Part shown: positions 1 to 14,053 of the stretch, piece after piece
Numbering within the stretch: position 1 is the first letter of the stretch
Layout of the letters: each line of letters opens with the position of its first letter
DNA from: Rachycentron canadum
Lineage: Eukaryota; Chordata; Actinopteri; Carangiformes; Rachycentridae
Reading direction: 5' to 3'
DNA: 64,000 nt
Assembly: GCA_038496675.1 (NCBI GenBank)
Contig: CM076648.1
Span: forward strand, 18,286,900-18,350,899
Made by a program: the position numbers and the translations under genes
The notes under the pieces: model-generated
Databases searched by the model: none
What the model was told of the DNA's origin: nothing
Seen by the model: only the letters and a program-made list of their open reading frames with translations

Positions 1-3000
1 TGGATGAAAGTCATTCAACAATACCTCAAACAACAACTTTTAATACAGCATATACCACTAGCGAGGATAATTCATGGGATACTGATCTTGAACTCAGTAC
101 AACCTCACTTCCTGCCTCTCAGAAATCCATTCCTCTGCCCATTCCCTCTCTGCCAAACTCAGGTAACCTAGAGGCCTCTGATGACTCCACATCTTTAACT
201 GGAACAGAAATCATACCTCCTACAAACCTAGCGGGAGCCACTCAGCCTCCAATTGATTTTCTTCCAGCTCCAAAGGAACAGATACCAACAAAACCTGCCG
301 TTGCAGAAACATCTAGAACAGATTCCACATCCCAAGCTCCGCCATTTGATTTTGACTACAATGAAATAGTCGTTCCCCCAAACAGTGATCCTGGGCCTTC
401 CTACCAGCTTTCAACAGGCTCAGCAGCCACTCCCCAACATAGCACCACACCAGTAAAACCCATGGATGCACCAACACCTGCTATGCCCACTTTGCCAACT
501 CATCCATCTACCCTGAGGCCACTTCCAGTGCCAACATCTGCCCAAACTTCAGCCTCCACACCAGTTGCTACTGCTGCCCACTGGGTCACCAGCAACTGGA
601 GCGCTGTGAGTCCACATTAGTCCACAAACACTGAACTCCAGCTGAGTCTCAGTCTTTACTGTATGTCTCTGCCTGCTTTTACTATGTAGACACATCATCC
701 TGTTTATGTCCTTGCACATATTTAAGTTATTTATTTGGGGACACTATTTCACCTAGAGCCAATGCAACTAATGTCAGTTTCCATAGTGAATTTTTGTGGC
801 ACGTTTGAAATAGCTAACTCCCCTTTCACCCACATTGGATTGTGCATAACATTTAAAGAATCTGCATTTATTTACATATGAAATAATAATGCACATGATG
901 ACACATTCCTGCTGTTAGAAATAAGCAAATTTAATGTGCATTTGTTTGTCATTGTTTTATGACTAACTTTCTTTACACAATTAATAAATAGAATAACTTT
1001 GTTTTACATTAAGTCAGGAATTAGCCACAGTTCAGCCTATAAAAATGTACACATGCTGCTATCAGATAAAATTTTTTGATAATTTTACAAGCTTTGAAAG
1101 AAACATTATCACCACCATGCACAGCTGCCTTGCAGGACCCAAGTCAACCCAATCTGTTCCCCTCTCTGTCTCTATCACACTTTTACAAAGTAAACATCCT
1201 GAATAATGGTTGTTTGTTTGTGAGTTTGGTGTTTAGCTTGTACCATTACCATTTTAATGTAGCAAAACTAGAGACATTGCTATTGACACGAGTTGCATTG
1301 TTATTAGTGAGACCCGTTATGCATGCTGGAGCTGTTTATGCCTCCAACCCTCAATTTTTGAAATTTAAGTTGTGTTCTCCTGTTACTACATTTGTGGACA
1401 GTGCTCCACCAGCTGTGGCCTGGGTGCTATCTGGAGGACTTTGGCCTGCAGTACTGGCACTGACTCTGACTGTGATCTGGCCAAGAGACCTGCTCCAGCA
1501 CAGCGATGTTACCTGCGCCCTTGCTCCACATGGAAAGTTGGGGAGTGGAGTAAGGTCAGACTTCTGCCAAAATCATTATTATGACAAGGTCGTGGTTTTA
1601 CTAGGCTTTTACTAATTTTTTCCCCTGAAAAATAGCAAATCCTATTATAACATAGACACATTTTTTTGTAGGGACAGCAATGTTAATCTGCTAAATCTTT
1701 AGTCAAGTTGACTGACATGACATTTGGCATAGCTGTTCGTGGTCGACAGAGGATAAACCCTAATGACTTAGATTTGGTCCTCTGCCTTTATCTAGAGCTG
1801 ACACAAAGCGATGCATTTGTAATTTTGAGTCTATTAGATATGTTGTTATTAAACTTGGTGGAGACATTCATGTTCCCCTCAGTTTTAATTTTGTTAACAT
1901 TAGTGATTTGCTTATCTTATACAGAGGCAGTAGCAGGAGTGCACACTCTTGGTACATGTTCAAAATAAATACTGAGAAGTTCACAAATTTTTTGTCTAAT
2001 GACCCCAAAATACAATGAACTTCCCTGGACAAGTTCAGAGTTATTAGTTATATTCATTTAGGCCATTGGTGATCCAGATGTCATGAGTCAAAGGGATCTA
2101 AAAGTGTTGTGTGGTATAAAGGACATTTTGCTTCTCATCCATCAATCTAAGCTGCCCTAAGTTCACTGAAGCGTCTTGAATGAATGATGAAACCCATTAA
2201 AACCACATAGCAAATCCAGTTGCCTTAAACTCACTGCTACTGGATACTGACAAGCTCCAACAGCTCAAGCTATTTGAATAACAATCATGCCATGTATTTT
2301 CCCAGTGCTCCAAGAATTGTGAAGGAGGCATTAAATCACGAGAGCTCCAGTGTTTTGATATGCGGGATCAAAGGCCCCTGCGACCTTTCCACTGCCGGGC
2401 CATTTCCTCCAGGCCACAAACCCAGATACCCTGTAACCTCCAGCCCTGCCTCGACTGGTACACATCCTCCTGGGGTCAGGTAAGCAGTGTGAGGCAAATG
2501 ATGAGATGACAGTGGGTTATATGTGGTTTCTAAATGGGATCAAATGGAAGATAAGGTAATATTGAAATGTGTATCATGACGACATGCTGCAAATTTTCAT
2601 AAACCACATAACATACAAATTTTCTTTAAATTACTGCACATATTATTCGAAGAATACCATATAGTGTTTTTGTTGTTGTTGTTGACATCAGTTTTTTGAA
2701 TGTATTTCTATCTATGCCTCCTTCTGTAACTATTTCTATTAGTTTGGGTGCAAAATAAAAATCAATTTGCAGAGGTGTGAATGCTGCCACAGTTTTTTCA
2801 TTTTTCAAATTATATTATTGTTGTGAATTGAGGTGTGTGGCTCCTTTGCATTAACGCCATCAAGTGGGAGGTTGTGAGACTTAACCTTGAGCACTTCTTT
2901 ATCTTGGGAATTCGAAGCAAACACACAGGACAGTCAACTATACAAAACGCTGAAGTTATCAGGAAAAGTAGAATATGAATTTGGTGGCATATTGCAGTGA

Positions 3001-3329
3001 AAAGGCTGCTGTTGTAGTCAATTTGGAGCCTCCCACAAGCATGTGTACAGAAGCAAGTGGGGCATCTGAGGAGAATTTTGTGCTTTCATCCAAATCACCA
3101 CACAACAATTATGTGACAAAAAAAGACTAAATGGTCACAATTGATGGGAAATTGTGAAACAAGCTGCAAGTCTCTGCAATTTCTTTCTTTTTTTTTTTTT
3201 TTATGTTCTACTAAAATGAACAAAAACCAGCGACTGCTTGGAAAGTCCAGAAAATGCATTCAAAATTTTTCAATAACAACAAAGTATGTACAGACACTTT
3301 GCAGGGCAATGGTGAGTCATTCAAAAATA

Positions 3330-3399
<70 letters not shown>

Positions 3400-6300
3400 T
3401 GTTCAGTGCTCTGAGATATGTGGAGGAGGGGAGCAGCAGCGTATTGTCACCTGTCCAGAGAAGGACCGATGCGACAGGGACCATCAACCCAGCAACATCC
3501 AATCCTGTAACAGTCAGCCTTGTGCTCAGTGGCTGACTGGCTCGTGGGGCCAGGTACGCAACACGCAACACGTAACACGGCTCAGAACAGTTCAAACAAG
3601 GGAGAATAATCCAGCAGGGTGCATGATTCATGGAACAAGTTCATTAAGAATATACACTGATTCTTAACTTTATGTGATACCACAGGGACAAAGGATGCAC
3701 TACTGCATTCATACAAAATACAAAGAGTAATCCACACTGAGTTAATTTAAAAAGTTGATTTAAAAAGTTGTCTCAATATATGCAATGAAAGCTGAATAGA
3801 CTGCACAGTGTGTAATTAACCACATTAGAGAATTTCAAATGCAGAGACAGACAAGATAGTTGCTTAATTATTACTCATGGTAATTTAGCAAACACCCAGC
3901 ACTGGGTGAGAGAATTTTACATGTAATGATTTAGTTAAGGAGCAGGTGTGGTTATGGAGGTGATATAAAGGGATTCAAAATAGGCTGTGGATATATATAT
4001 TTTACTTCTGACAGGGAATCCGACGGTATTGACAGGATCTTGAAAAGCTGGAGAAAAAATTTGGGAGAAAAAAAAATGAACCTGAACGAAAACTGACCTA
4101 GACCCAGATGAACCACAACAAAAAAGGAATGGATAGACTCAGCTGCACCAGGGCAATAAAGCCTCTCAAGCTGAGTTTCCACTACGGCGTCATCAGTCAC
4201 CATTTCTTAAACTGACTGACAGTGGATGAAATCCATCAATATTTTTCTTTGTCACATTGAATGCTGAAGGCAGGATTTTTGAGATGCACATATGGAAGCA
4301 TGTCTAACTGTGGGTAACAATTGTATCTCCCAGAATCCACATTATCACCCACAATCAGTGGTCAATACACAATCAAACAGCTGCAGGCCTCCTAATAACC
4401 TTGCCACAGTGGGAATTATGACTGTTATCAGAATTTCAGTTCTGTCCACAAATGAGTCTTTTTCATCCCAGAACCACATCAGTGGTGGCAAAACAACATC
4501 TCAAAATCTTTAATCTTAATGCAGTCAAGATAAAACATGTCCATGATGCCATTTATATTAAAACATGCTTGTGAGTATGTGCAAACGTGAGCACAGTTTA
4601 ACGTTTAGAGAAGCTGAAGCCCAATGAGTCTCAAACCTATTAAAAAAAATCCTATTTTTAATTTCCCTAAAGGAATTTGGCTCCTTGGATCAGCCCTGTT
4701 ATGTTCAGTGACGACAAAATAAATGTAAAACCAGGAAGACATTTTTGCAAAATCACTACTGTGTTGTTATAAAAACATCTTTAAAAATGTTCTCCCTGCA
4801 GTGCTCAGCCTCTTGTGGTGGTGGAGTCCAGCATCGGCTCATCAAATGTGTCAACACAAAGGCTGACACCGATGAAGAAGTGGATCAAGCTCAGTGCAAC
4901 AATGAACCACAGCCCAACAGCACCCAAAATTGCAACATACAGGAGTGTGAGAGTGCCCCCTCTGGTGAGTAAATCAAGCCACAATCACACAATCTCGTCA
5001 AGTTCAATACACAGTTCAGTTTTATATAACATGGTTATTTGGTAAGTGATGTCTGATTATGGGTGATTACTCCTCCATTCTTCCAAAGTAATACAGAACT
5101 AATAGAATAGTTTTTAATATTATTGTGATTAACATGATTTCAGAGAGCACATAAGGACAGTATGCCTTCAGCTAATGGTTCAGTTAAAAAGATAAAAGTT
5201 AAAACACTCCTAACTGTTCTTCAGATCCCTGTTGTGAAGCTGGAGGGATTTGTACTGAATTGTATTTTGCTGTTCTTGAAATCAGGAGTTGCTTTCAATG
5301 AACACTGATAATTCTCCTGCCTGCCAATATACGATGTCCAGATTGCCAACAGGATTATAGTTGTACCTAACCAGCATCACTTATTCTGAGGTGCCAGTGC
5401 ATCTGATGTGGGCGACTCATGGCAATAACTTATGTTCTAAAATCACAAATCTTTTCTTTCTTGACTGCAGCTACGTGGCTTCACATTTCTAGCTTTCTAA
5501 ACAGTACGTGGAAAAAGTTGGTTATAGAGTGAGGATCTTTAGTTTCTTTGTTTAATACTACCAAACCCCACAAAGCAATCTGGGAGTCTGAGAGTAGTGT
5601 TTGGATTTGTCCCGCGAATGAAAAATGAGGCTGGACCCACATGTCAGGTGACTGCAGCAGGAATACAGGGCGCCTGAAAATGCAGTTCAAACAAAGGAAA
5701 AGGTCTGACCTTGAAACAGGACTGGTGATCAGACAGTGACTATTTACACACGTCATCTGGGATATTAAGTGAAATGTCAAACTAGAGCAATCGCCAAGAC
5801 TTTCAACGTGAATTAGGGTTGTGCATCTTAAGAGCCTCCAACAAAAGGTGCTGCTCAAATACATAACAGAGAACACACATGATGTACAGAATATACAGAG
5901 ATGGTCAAACTTTAGCTCAATAGGAGTCTGACAAAATTAAAAGGATGTCCTTGATGTTTTGTGTATGCTGTTTATTTTAACATTTTATGCTACCAGCTGT
6001 TTTGACCACATGTTTTGCCATACTGGGCCATCAAAAGCAGCATTGATACCGCTAGAAATCCACCAACTCTGTCTCTAATGATGCAACATCACAAGACCAG
6101 TGAACAGACTGACTGCAGTGGCCTCAAAGGTCTTCTTTGTTAACAGGCACGCAGGGCAATTTCTTTTTTTTTTCAATCTGAAGACATTAACAATCAAAGC
6201 AACTTATTCACAACAGTAAATTATAGGCTGTCCATCTTCTTTTGCCTGAAACGCATCATTCATGATTTGACATTTCCATCTTCTGCTTATGATTGCGTTA

Positions 6301-9300
6301 AACTCTGTCACACTGTATCAAAAAACTGGTTAACTACACGTAGATTAAAGTTAATCTGAAGCTGCATCTGGCTTTGATGTGCATGTCTCTTTGAAGACGA
6401 GGAATACGAAGCAGTAGAGGTGTATTTTTGTTCCACTTGAAGTTTGAAGGTTTGAAGGGTTATCTGGAAAAGAAGATTCTTACTTTTCAACTCTTTTGAG
6501 ATTGGAACATGGAGCTTTGTTTATCTCCATCAGCCTCATAGCACAAGACCACATGGCAAATAATCTCCAAAAAATGTTCATCACATTTGCAGCTCAGTCT
6601 ATATTTATGTGTTCTGTAATCAAACAAATGTTTAACAAACATGATTTCCACTTTCATTCAATTTCCTGATGTAGACCAGAGCAGTTCAGTGGCATTTCTG
6701 TGTTTTTATACATCAGATATGGAATCACAGTGCTCCTCTGGGGGCAGCCTGCTAGAGTCTGAGCACCAGCTTTGCTGACATTTTGAAAGCATAGAGGTAT
6801 TAAAGTGTTATCGTAAATATTTCAGGTGTGTGATAACGTGGCAGCAAACTGATTTTGCCATTTTGGCACTGTGCGCCACCCATTATTTCAGTTAATAATT
6901 TGTTTATGTGTTTTGCTTCAACAAGGCAATTTAGATGGTTGTGAAGTCGGGCAAGTTTTCTTTTGAAAGCCCTACACTGGGCCACCCAGTCACTTCGACC
7001 ACTATTTATGGCCATAACTTCAAAATTCACACATGAGTTCACACCAGTTTAGCTACTCTAAGTTAGTTAGAGTTATGCCACAGTTAGATCTGATCTGACA
7101 CCCTGTGCTGCATGCTTTCAGATGAGAGCCTGTTCATCAGCGTTCCTGTCGAACTCCACTGCCTATAGACAGATATGAATTCAGAGCGAATCTCGTGCTG
7201 CACTGAACCAAAGACTGATCCAGACTGTAACTGGACACAGATCAGAAACTCTTAAACATCTCTCCAAGTTACTGGGGATTAGGCATGATGGGAATGTTAA
7301 GTGATGGAGCAGGTCATTTTATCCTCCTGCACAGAGAGTATGCTGTGAAATGGCTAAGTGAAGTCCTGCCCAGTGATCTGAGAGGTTTAAGGAGGATACA
7401 TGTGCGAAGGGCTGACTATTATAAGCATGCTCTGAGTAAACCCTGTCAAACCAATTCCCAGCAGCAAAGCACAGCAAATCTCTGATGACTTATTCATTAA
7501 GCAGTAATTAAATGTAACATAAGAAGGAATAGATATAGAGGATTTGCTTGTTTTTCTTAACACAGTTGTGTAAAAGAGCTGGAGATTGATTCTGTGTGAT
7601 AATTAGTTTATGCTTTTCTCAGGGAGGGTGTGCTTTCATTTCTTAGTTGTCTAAAGGTCAGTGGAGAGCTGCTTCATCAGTGTACCTGCTGCAGCCCAGG
7701 CTGTGGGCCTTTCCTTGGCCATGATTCAGAATTCTGCGGAGAACCAGGGGCTGGACAAATCTTTAGCTCTAAAGGGTGTATGTCTGACAATGTTTTTTTT
7801 CTTGTGAAAACAATTGATCTTTTTTTCCTTTTGAAAACATTTGAGCTTTCTTGTGTAGTGACAGGCTAATAGTGGCCAATGAGGTCAAGTGCAAAAACCC
7901 TTTAAGCAGTAATTGTGCCCCTCTTATTGCACAGACTCAAATCCATCAATGTTGATTTTGAAGGATGATTTAAATGCAACAACCCCAATCCATGAGTATT
8001 GAATATATGGGGTTGAATCTGCCATCCTGTTTAAAGAGTTTCTGTTTGTTCTGCTGTAGGAGGTGGTGAAGTCTTCCATGTAGGGGATGTTTCTGCAGTA
8101 GCCCTTAAGACAGATGTGCAGCTATAAAGGTCTTTTTATCTGGACAATGGTCAGGAAGGAAGGCTTATCATATCTGACTTTATCAGATTTTTTCTGACAT
8201 TTAATAAAGGTCACATGTCAATGTAACATAAATTGACCAAAACAAGGGCCCAGGTTAGTCCATAAAGCTGCTCTTTGCCATATATTCATGGTTTCATCAG
8301 AGCATCTCTAAATAATATCCCATTAAACTTGGGCTGGAAGGTGCAGAGATGAGCTGTGAGTACATAAACTGTGGCTGTGTGAAACCAGTGCTGTGACACG
8401 AGGCCTGTAAGACCACGTGGGCAGCTGTGCAAACCCAGGACAGATTTCCACTTTTGTCTGCCCAACAATAAATCTTGGCTGCGTGTGATTAATATCCTGC
8501 TATGCAGTCGAGGTGGGTTTCTGAGCAGTAGGAGGATAAGTTGATGCGAGTTCATTCTTCACATGGACTGTGCACATGCTTTCAAAGCCAGGGGTATATT
8601 TTTAAGAATAATGCAATATTTCCTGTTCGTGGCCCTTTCTCCATTTGGATTTGTTAATTAAGTTCTTTTTATGTTCTCATTCTACCATACATCCCTCCCT
8701 GCATTTTTTATTCCCGTTATCTTGCTTGAGTTATTGCGCCTGTGTCTTCTGTACAGGAGTCTGAAGTAGTATCCTGTTAAAATGAGAGAAAGATCCATTA
8801 TTGCCATTTTTTATCTCAGTAAAACTAACAGAATATAATAACAGGTATCAAACAACACACAATGATTACACATACAGAACAAAAGCCATCCACAGCTATA
8901 ATAGGACATAAAAACAAAATGCCGCACCGGACAAATATGTCATAAAAACAGATTTATTTGGCTTCTAGTAATTTAGATAAAGTGTTTTATAATAAAGTAA
9001 AGGATTGTTCTCTACATATGACATCACCTGACTTCTTCCTTTGCTCCACTCATAATCACTACAGCAACTAGAGATCAGTAAAACATAATAAGGGTCGTAA
9101 CAAGCTGCTTGCACAGACGACCTATGGACCTATGGTTTCCTTTAGAGCTGCATTGACTTTTTTTTTTCTCTTCTGCTTTGAAAGTAGTAGTTTTTCCTAT
9201 ACTGTGTATAGCAACACTGTGTGTCTGTCAATGTTTGTTCACAAACAAAAAGTAATACAGTCTACTCTCTGCATCCAGTGTGCAAGTTGTCTGGGAAAGG

Positions 9301-12300
9301 CAGAGGGAAGAATGGAAGAAGGTCAAGTGGACAAATGACCTGCATTCGGTGTTAGAGTCTCTGCACACACAGATTCCTACTCCACTGAGTTACTGTCAGG
9401 AGCTAATGAGCTACATCATGTGGTTTTCATCCTGCAAGTGTGTGGGACAGTCTATTGGAAGGAGGCGATGCAATCATTGTGCTTATGGTTTGGTTTCATA
9501 ATACATATCAAAACTTCAAAAATCAAAAGAACCTCAATAAAAATAATTCAGCTTGGTGTGTGTAATGTGTTAAAGCTTTAATCTATTTATGTACGGTTAT
9601 ATCTGAGTTTACTATAGGTTCTCTCTGGCGAGGCAAAAAAGTTTTCAAAATCTTTAATCAGTTACATTTTTTAGTTAGATTTTCTGTAATTACTTATGTT
9701 TATTGTGTAATCTACTTATAAGAAGAACTTTTGCCAACCATTAAGACATCTTCTTACATCACAAGGCCTATAATAAAAATTATTAATGTAAAGGCAGTAA
9801 TATGCTTCCCCTCAAAAATAATTCAATTCATCAATAATTCAGTGAGCGTTTCTCCTCTCAAGAAATAATAATGATAGGGGAAGTAGTGCATGTTTTTTGA
9901 AAGCAGGAAAATTTAAATATACTGATTTTAGATTTTTGGTATTGGAAATCAAAACAATAACAATAACGTGCCAACAAGAAAGCTTCAAAAGTCAATGAGG
10001 TGACGTGGACTCACCTTCCTTTTCATCTGCCTATTACCAGCCCACATACCCCTCTGAAGGGCCAAATATTTAATGTGATTTTACACCGTTCACCCATAGA
10101 GGATTTTGGAGACAAGAACAAAAGGCTAAGCTTGTATCCAGCAGCTGTCCAATGAAGTAAAAGAAATATTAAACTTCAAAGGTTGTGATAATGTAAGAAA
10201 TGACAACATGATGGTGTGAAATCACTGGTGGTGATGAAAGTACAGTGAATTATCATCTGACTCTGCAGCTCTGCTCAGGTTTATGAAGCTTTAGAGTTGA
10301 TTAGAGTTGAAGCTTTAGAGTCTGGCTGACACTCACTGCTCTCATTGTTGTTTTTTATCATGTAAAACCATCTAAAATCCCATTGCCCAACTACATGTTC
10401 AGCACCAAACTCGCTGGTGAACACAGTGGAGTGTTTAGAAGCTAAAGATATTTCCCTCAGGAGTTGGTATTGATCAAGAGAACTAAAGGAGGGTAGGTAA
10501 GATAAGATAGGGGCTTGCAATCATCAGGCGGACAGAAACGCATTGAATAAATAAGAATGCACCCCTACCAATTTCATACACTGTGCTCAACATTTAAAGA
10601 ATCTCAAGATTTTCTTTTACTTTAACAAAAAATAAATTCTGTTTATCACAGCTTTTTTGAAACATTGGCCATTTATGATAATGCCTTCTAGGTTTGAACA
10701 ACGTTACATTTAGGTGAAGCTGTCCATATGTGTACAGTCGGTCATTCAATAGCCCTTCACTCTTGGCTTGCTCTGTATTCAGCTCATTCATTCTTAGGTT
10801 TGTTGCTATAATTAACCTTCTGTGACCTTTTGAACCTAACATGCTTTGTTTAATCAACAATGACGACACATCCACTAATGACACTGATACATAAGGTGAA
10901 ATAAGGCTGAAGATCCCTGATTGGACGTTTCTTCTCACCCAACCCAAGGTTCTGTTTTTTCCGCAGCTCATACAATTTTCTTTCATAAAGAAAATTGTAT
11001 GAGCTGCGGAAGTCCCATGTCCCTCTGTCCCCTTGTGTTGTTTACTGTTCTATATGGGGCATGATGGTGAGTGGGTCAAAGAAAGCAAATCGCGGCATAT
11101 AGCAGAGGAGTAGCACACAGGAAGTGCTGTGTATTGAGTTGCAGCTGTGACCCTTGTATCCCACTTATGTCAGTTTGGTCTCTGATCTGGGAGACATCGG
11201 GAGTTCTGCACAGTGGAGTTTTGAGAGTTGCTTCGTACAAGACCAGTGGGGTCTGTAGCACAGTTTGTATCCCATTAAAATGACATCTCAGCATTTTAAA
11301 GGACATCCTTACTTTGCCTCTAGTGCTACCATGAGACCATATTTGTCCATTTGTCAAATACTTTGGTCCTGGAAAGGTTATTTGTTCAAAGTAATTGATT
11401 TTCATGAAATATGAATAATCATGGTTCAAAGAGGATGAACCCTAGTGATTTTGATGATCCTCTGACCTTTTAGCTTCGTACACAATTCCCTAATATCTAA
11501 TAACAAAAAATACATTGAACAAATGGAGAAATTTTTCTTTAGATGACAAGAATTACAACATTTATAAAATGTAAATTGATTAAGCACTTTCTTTCCACTA
11601 CATATATACATGTTCTGCTGGTTCACTCTAGCAAAAGCTCTTGCTTTTTTCCCCAAATTGCTTTATCATAACTTCTACTTCTACTTTTGTTGTCAAAACA
11701 ACTGCCAGGGCTTTTTAAATTTTCAGTCACACATATTTTTCCACATGTTAAAGAGTTCATTTTGTTCTTGCAGATGTATGAACTGGATAACCTCTTGTTT
11801 TCAAGATGACTGAGGTCACATCAGGCCAGTAATAGAACTGAACAGGCTATTCATGTTAACATTAAAGCTTAGAAAAGCATAGTTACAAACAGAAATACTA
11901 CATATGTTATTATTTTTGCTTTGTTTTTTCAATTCCATAAATAAATCTATTTCAGTTTTATTTTATTTTTAGTCTCCCCTTTGAAATGGTTAACTATTTG
12001 CTTTTAACATCAGCCATATGCCGTCTGCAGCCACCCACAGCTTTGGGAGACTTGATTTACATACAGAAGCATTTAAATGATCTAATCTGATCATCATAAT
12101 GTCTCAGTTCATGTGCATACTGTCAAATGTCTCTCCCCTAAAGTGAATAGCTGTCACTGAAGAGCACGTACTATTGCACTTTTCAGTGGGTTCATGACTG
12201 ACACACAATACTTAAACTGTCTGTTTGAGCCATCAGCTGTTGCCTCTGCCTCTTAGACACATTATTCATCTGAGCTGAGATTCCAGCAGGAAAGTGTGGG

Positions 12301-14053
12301 TTGTTTTTTGATTTTTTTTCAACCACAGTAGTGCTTAAGGGAAATTAAAGACAGGTGGTAAAACTAACTTTATCTTGAAGGGGCCTCCAATTCCTGCCCA
12401 CTTAGCTTCTCTTAAACCAGGGGACATTGCACTGAATATGGCAAAGACATCATCTATAAAACAGAGTGTCTGATGATGAAGCGTAAATAAAAGTTAATTA
12501 ATAAATGAGTAATTTTTTCTTCTACTGGTTGATTGATACAAATGGAATCTGTGCACACAAACTTACACATGCCTTTTTTTCTTTTTTAATTACAGTGGCC
12601 TACCCTCTAACTTAGCAATTACTTTGAAGGGTTGTGTCTGTCTCATGTTCAGTCAATGTACTTTAGTTGGAAAGCGCCAGAAAGCCCAGCAGCTACAAAA
12701 TATATTAGATCATGCTGTAAGCCCTTTATAACCCCCTTGGTAACTGGTTCACAAGCAGAGCACATGAACTGAGGAGTGGAAGAGAAACAGAGGGTGGTCC
12801 ACCTCCGCAGGAGAAGACTACATTATCTATTCTTGTGGTTTTGATATAATCCAACTGAGCAGATTCCCTGCTGAAAGACCAAAAAAATGAAAGAAAAGGG
12901 CAGGATAGGAACCTTATACTTTATTTATGCCACCATACTCTGCAGAAACAGCCATACTAGGTTTAAGTTTGGGTGCTAATATCAATGTAAAGGTCTTACA
13001 TTTACATTTTGTCATGCCTATCTGAAAACAACACTGGTATGCCTAGATGTGCATGACAACATGGTGGATGGTGTAACTGTTCCTTCTTTTCACATCTGTT
13101 TGCAGGAGATCCAAAATCCCCAGTCCTTGTTCTGTGTAAAAATCGCTCTAAAGTTCAGCTGAATTAACCTCATATGAAATTACAGCAGTTGGTTTCACTA
13201 CAGTGCTGCAGTAGCGGGAAAATAACAGGTTTTGTGCTAAAAAGTGGGGATGGGCTCCCCTGATCCTGAGACTTCACCAGTGCTCTTGTTGCTCAAATAT
13301 ATTGAGAAATCTCTGTCTGTTCCTTCATTTTCTGGTTTGACTAAATTGAATGGCTGATGCATCTTTCATGCAAATAATGACAAACACAAAGAAACTGTGA
13401 GCTATGCAGATCGGTCGCATCTCACCACTAGGCAGTCTGCTTGGTAAGGTCAGTGCTTGTGCCAATAACAAAGAGACCTATGAAACAGTTTGTAACCTTA
13501 GAAACTACCCACTCATTTGTGTACTTCAAACTGCTGAAGCTTTTTATTAGCATTAAGCCTTAGAAAAGAGTTTTGCACAGGGCAAGGATTATAAATTTTG
13601 TCCACCATTTCTGACAAAGGCCTCTGATTTTAAATAAATATATCTAAATACAAAGTTATTGTATTGTTGTCAGTATTTTAATACACTGCAGAAAACCTGT
13701 GTTGAATCATTGACCAAAGAGCAGAACTTTACTCATGCGTCTCTTTTCAATGGAAAAGGCAAAATCTCAATATGTTTAGACGCTCACAGCCCACACACAT
13801 AGCCTATGATTCATGCTGCAACTGTTGACCATTAATAATTTGGATGAAGTCTCTCTTTAACCTCTGTATACAACCTCTCTCTCTCTCTCTCTCTGCCACT
13901 CACACAGGAGCAGTTTGCCTTCGTGACCGGCTAACGTTTCGTTTCTGCCAGACTCTCCGCTGGATCGGCCGGTGCAACCTGCCCAATGTACGATCACAGT
14001 GCTGCAAATCCTGCAGCCAGCGCTCCCGCCCAAGCAGCACATCTCGCCGCTGA
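1..14053 (+). CDS. adamts7: ADAMTS7 (secreted metalloprotease), C-terminal part, 5'-truncated by the window
   Basis: Six coding exons: 1-605 (partial), 1402-1554, 2306-2479, 3407-3553, 4802-4964 and 13908-14053 (stop TGA). All have AG/GT borders and join in frame to about 461 residues. The first exon is Ser/Thr/Pro-rich, like the mucin segment of ADAMTS7/12, and ends in the Trp strand of a TSR (VTSNWSA). The next four exons each start with a Cys codon in phase 0 and encode a TSR beginning CSTSCG, CSKNCE, CSEICG and CSASCG. The last exon encodes a PLAC domain (DRLTFRFCQTLRWIGRC, then QCCKSC) and a basic tail. The protease, disintegrin and spacer regions lie off the left edge. Family members act in the extracellular matrix, for example on COMP in mammals. 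ADAMTS12 has the same architecture; ADAMTS7 is preferred because every other gene here has a human chromosome 15 counterpart. Confidence 0.9.
3331..3398. repeat. (TG)34 microsatellite at an adamts7 3' splice site
   Basis: An uninterrupted run of 34 TG dinucleotides ends 8 bases before the AG (3405-3406) that starts the third TSR exon. It sits where a normal polypyrimidine tract would be. It also creates artificial open frames of Cys-Val and Thr-His repeats on both strands. Confidence 0.98.
10959..11011. repeat. Perfect 25-bp inverted repeat with 3-nt loop
   Basis: The left arm 10959-10983 and right arm 10987-11011 are exact reverse complements, separated by CAT. Single-stranded DNA or the adamts7 intron transcript could form a 25-bp perfect hairpin. 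No transposon-like flank is apparent. Confidence 0.95.
13875..13894. repeat. (CT)10 run in the polypyrimidine tract of the last adamts7 exon
   Basis: CT repeats lie 13 bases upstream of the acceptor AG at 13906-13907. They probably serve as the pyrimidine tract for the PLAC exon. Confidence 0.85.

Larger units (their letters stand above)
4965..13907 (+). other. adamts7: Long last intron of adamts7 (8.9 kb)
   Basis: This intron separates the last TSR exon (ends in phase 1, donor GGTGAGT) from the PLAC exon. I see no credible exon or recognisable transposon inside it. It holds a perfect inverted repeat at 10959-11011, a short 24-bp-period duplication around 10285-10321, and a CT run (13875-13894) that forms the polypyrimidine tract of the last exon. 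Open frames inside it (for example 5481-5876 and 10594-10986, minus strand) show no family resemblance. Confidence 0.75.

Noticed and set aside
1076..1615. 179-codon plus-strand open frame
   Set aside because: It overlaps the real TSR exon 1402-1554 in a different frame; the rest is intron.
3141..3667. Frames with poly-Cys/Val or poly-Thr/His
   Set aside because: They are translations of the TG microsatellite joined to TSR exon shadow frames.
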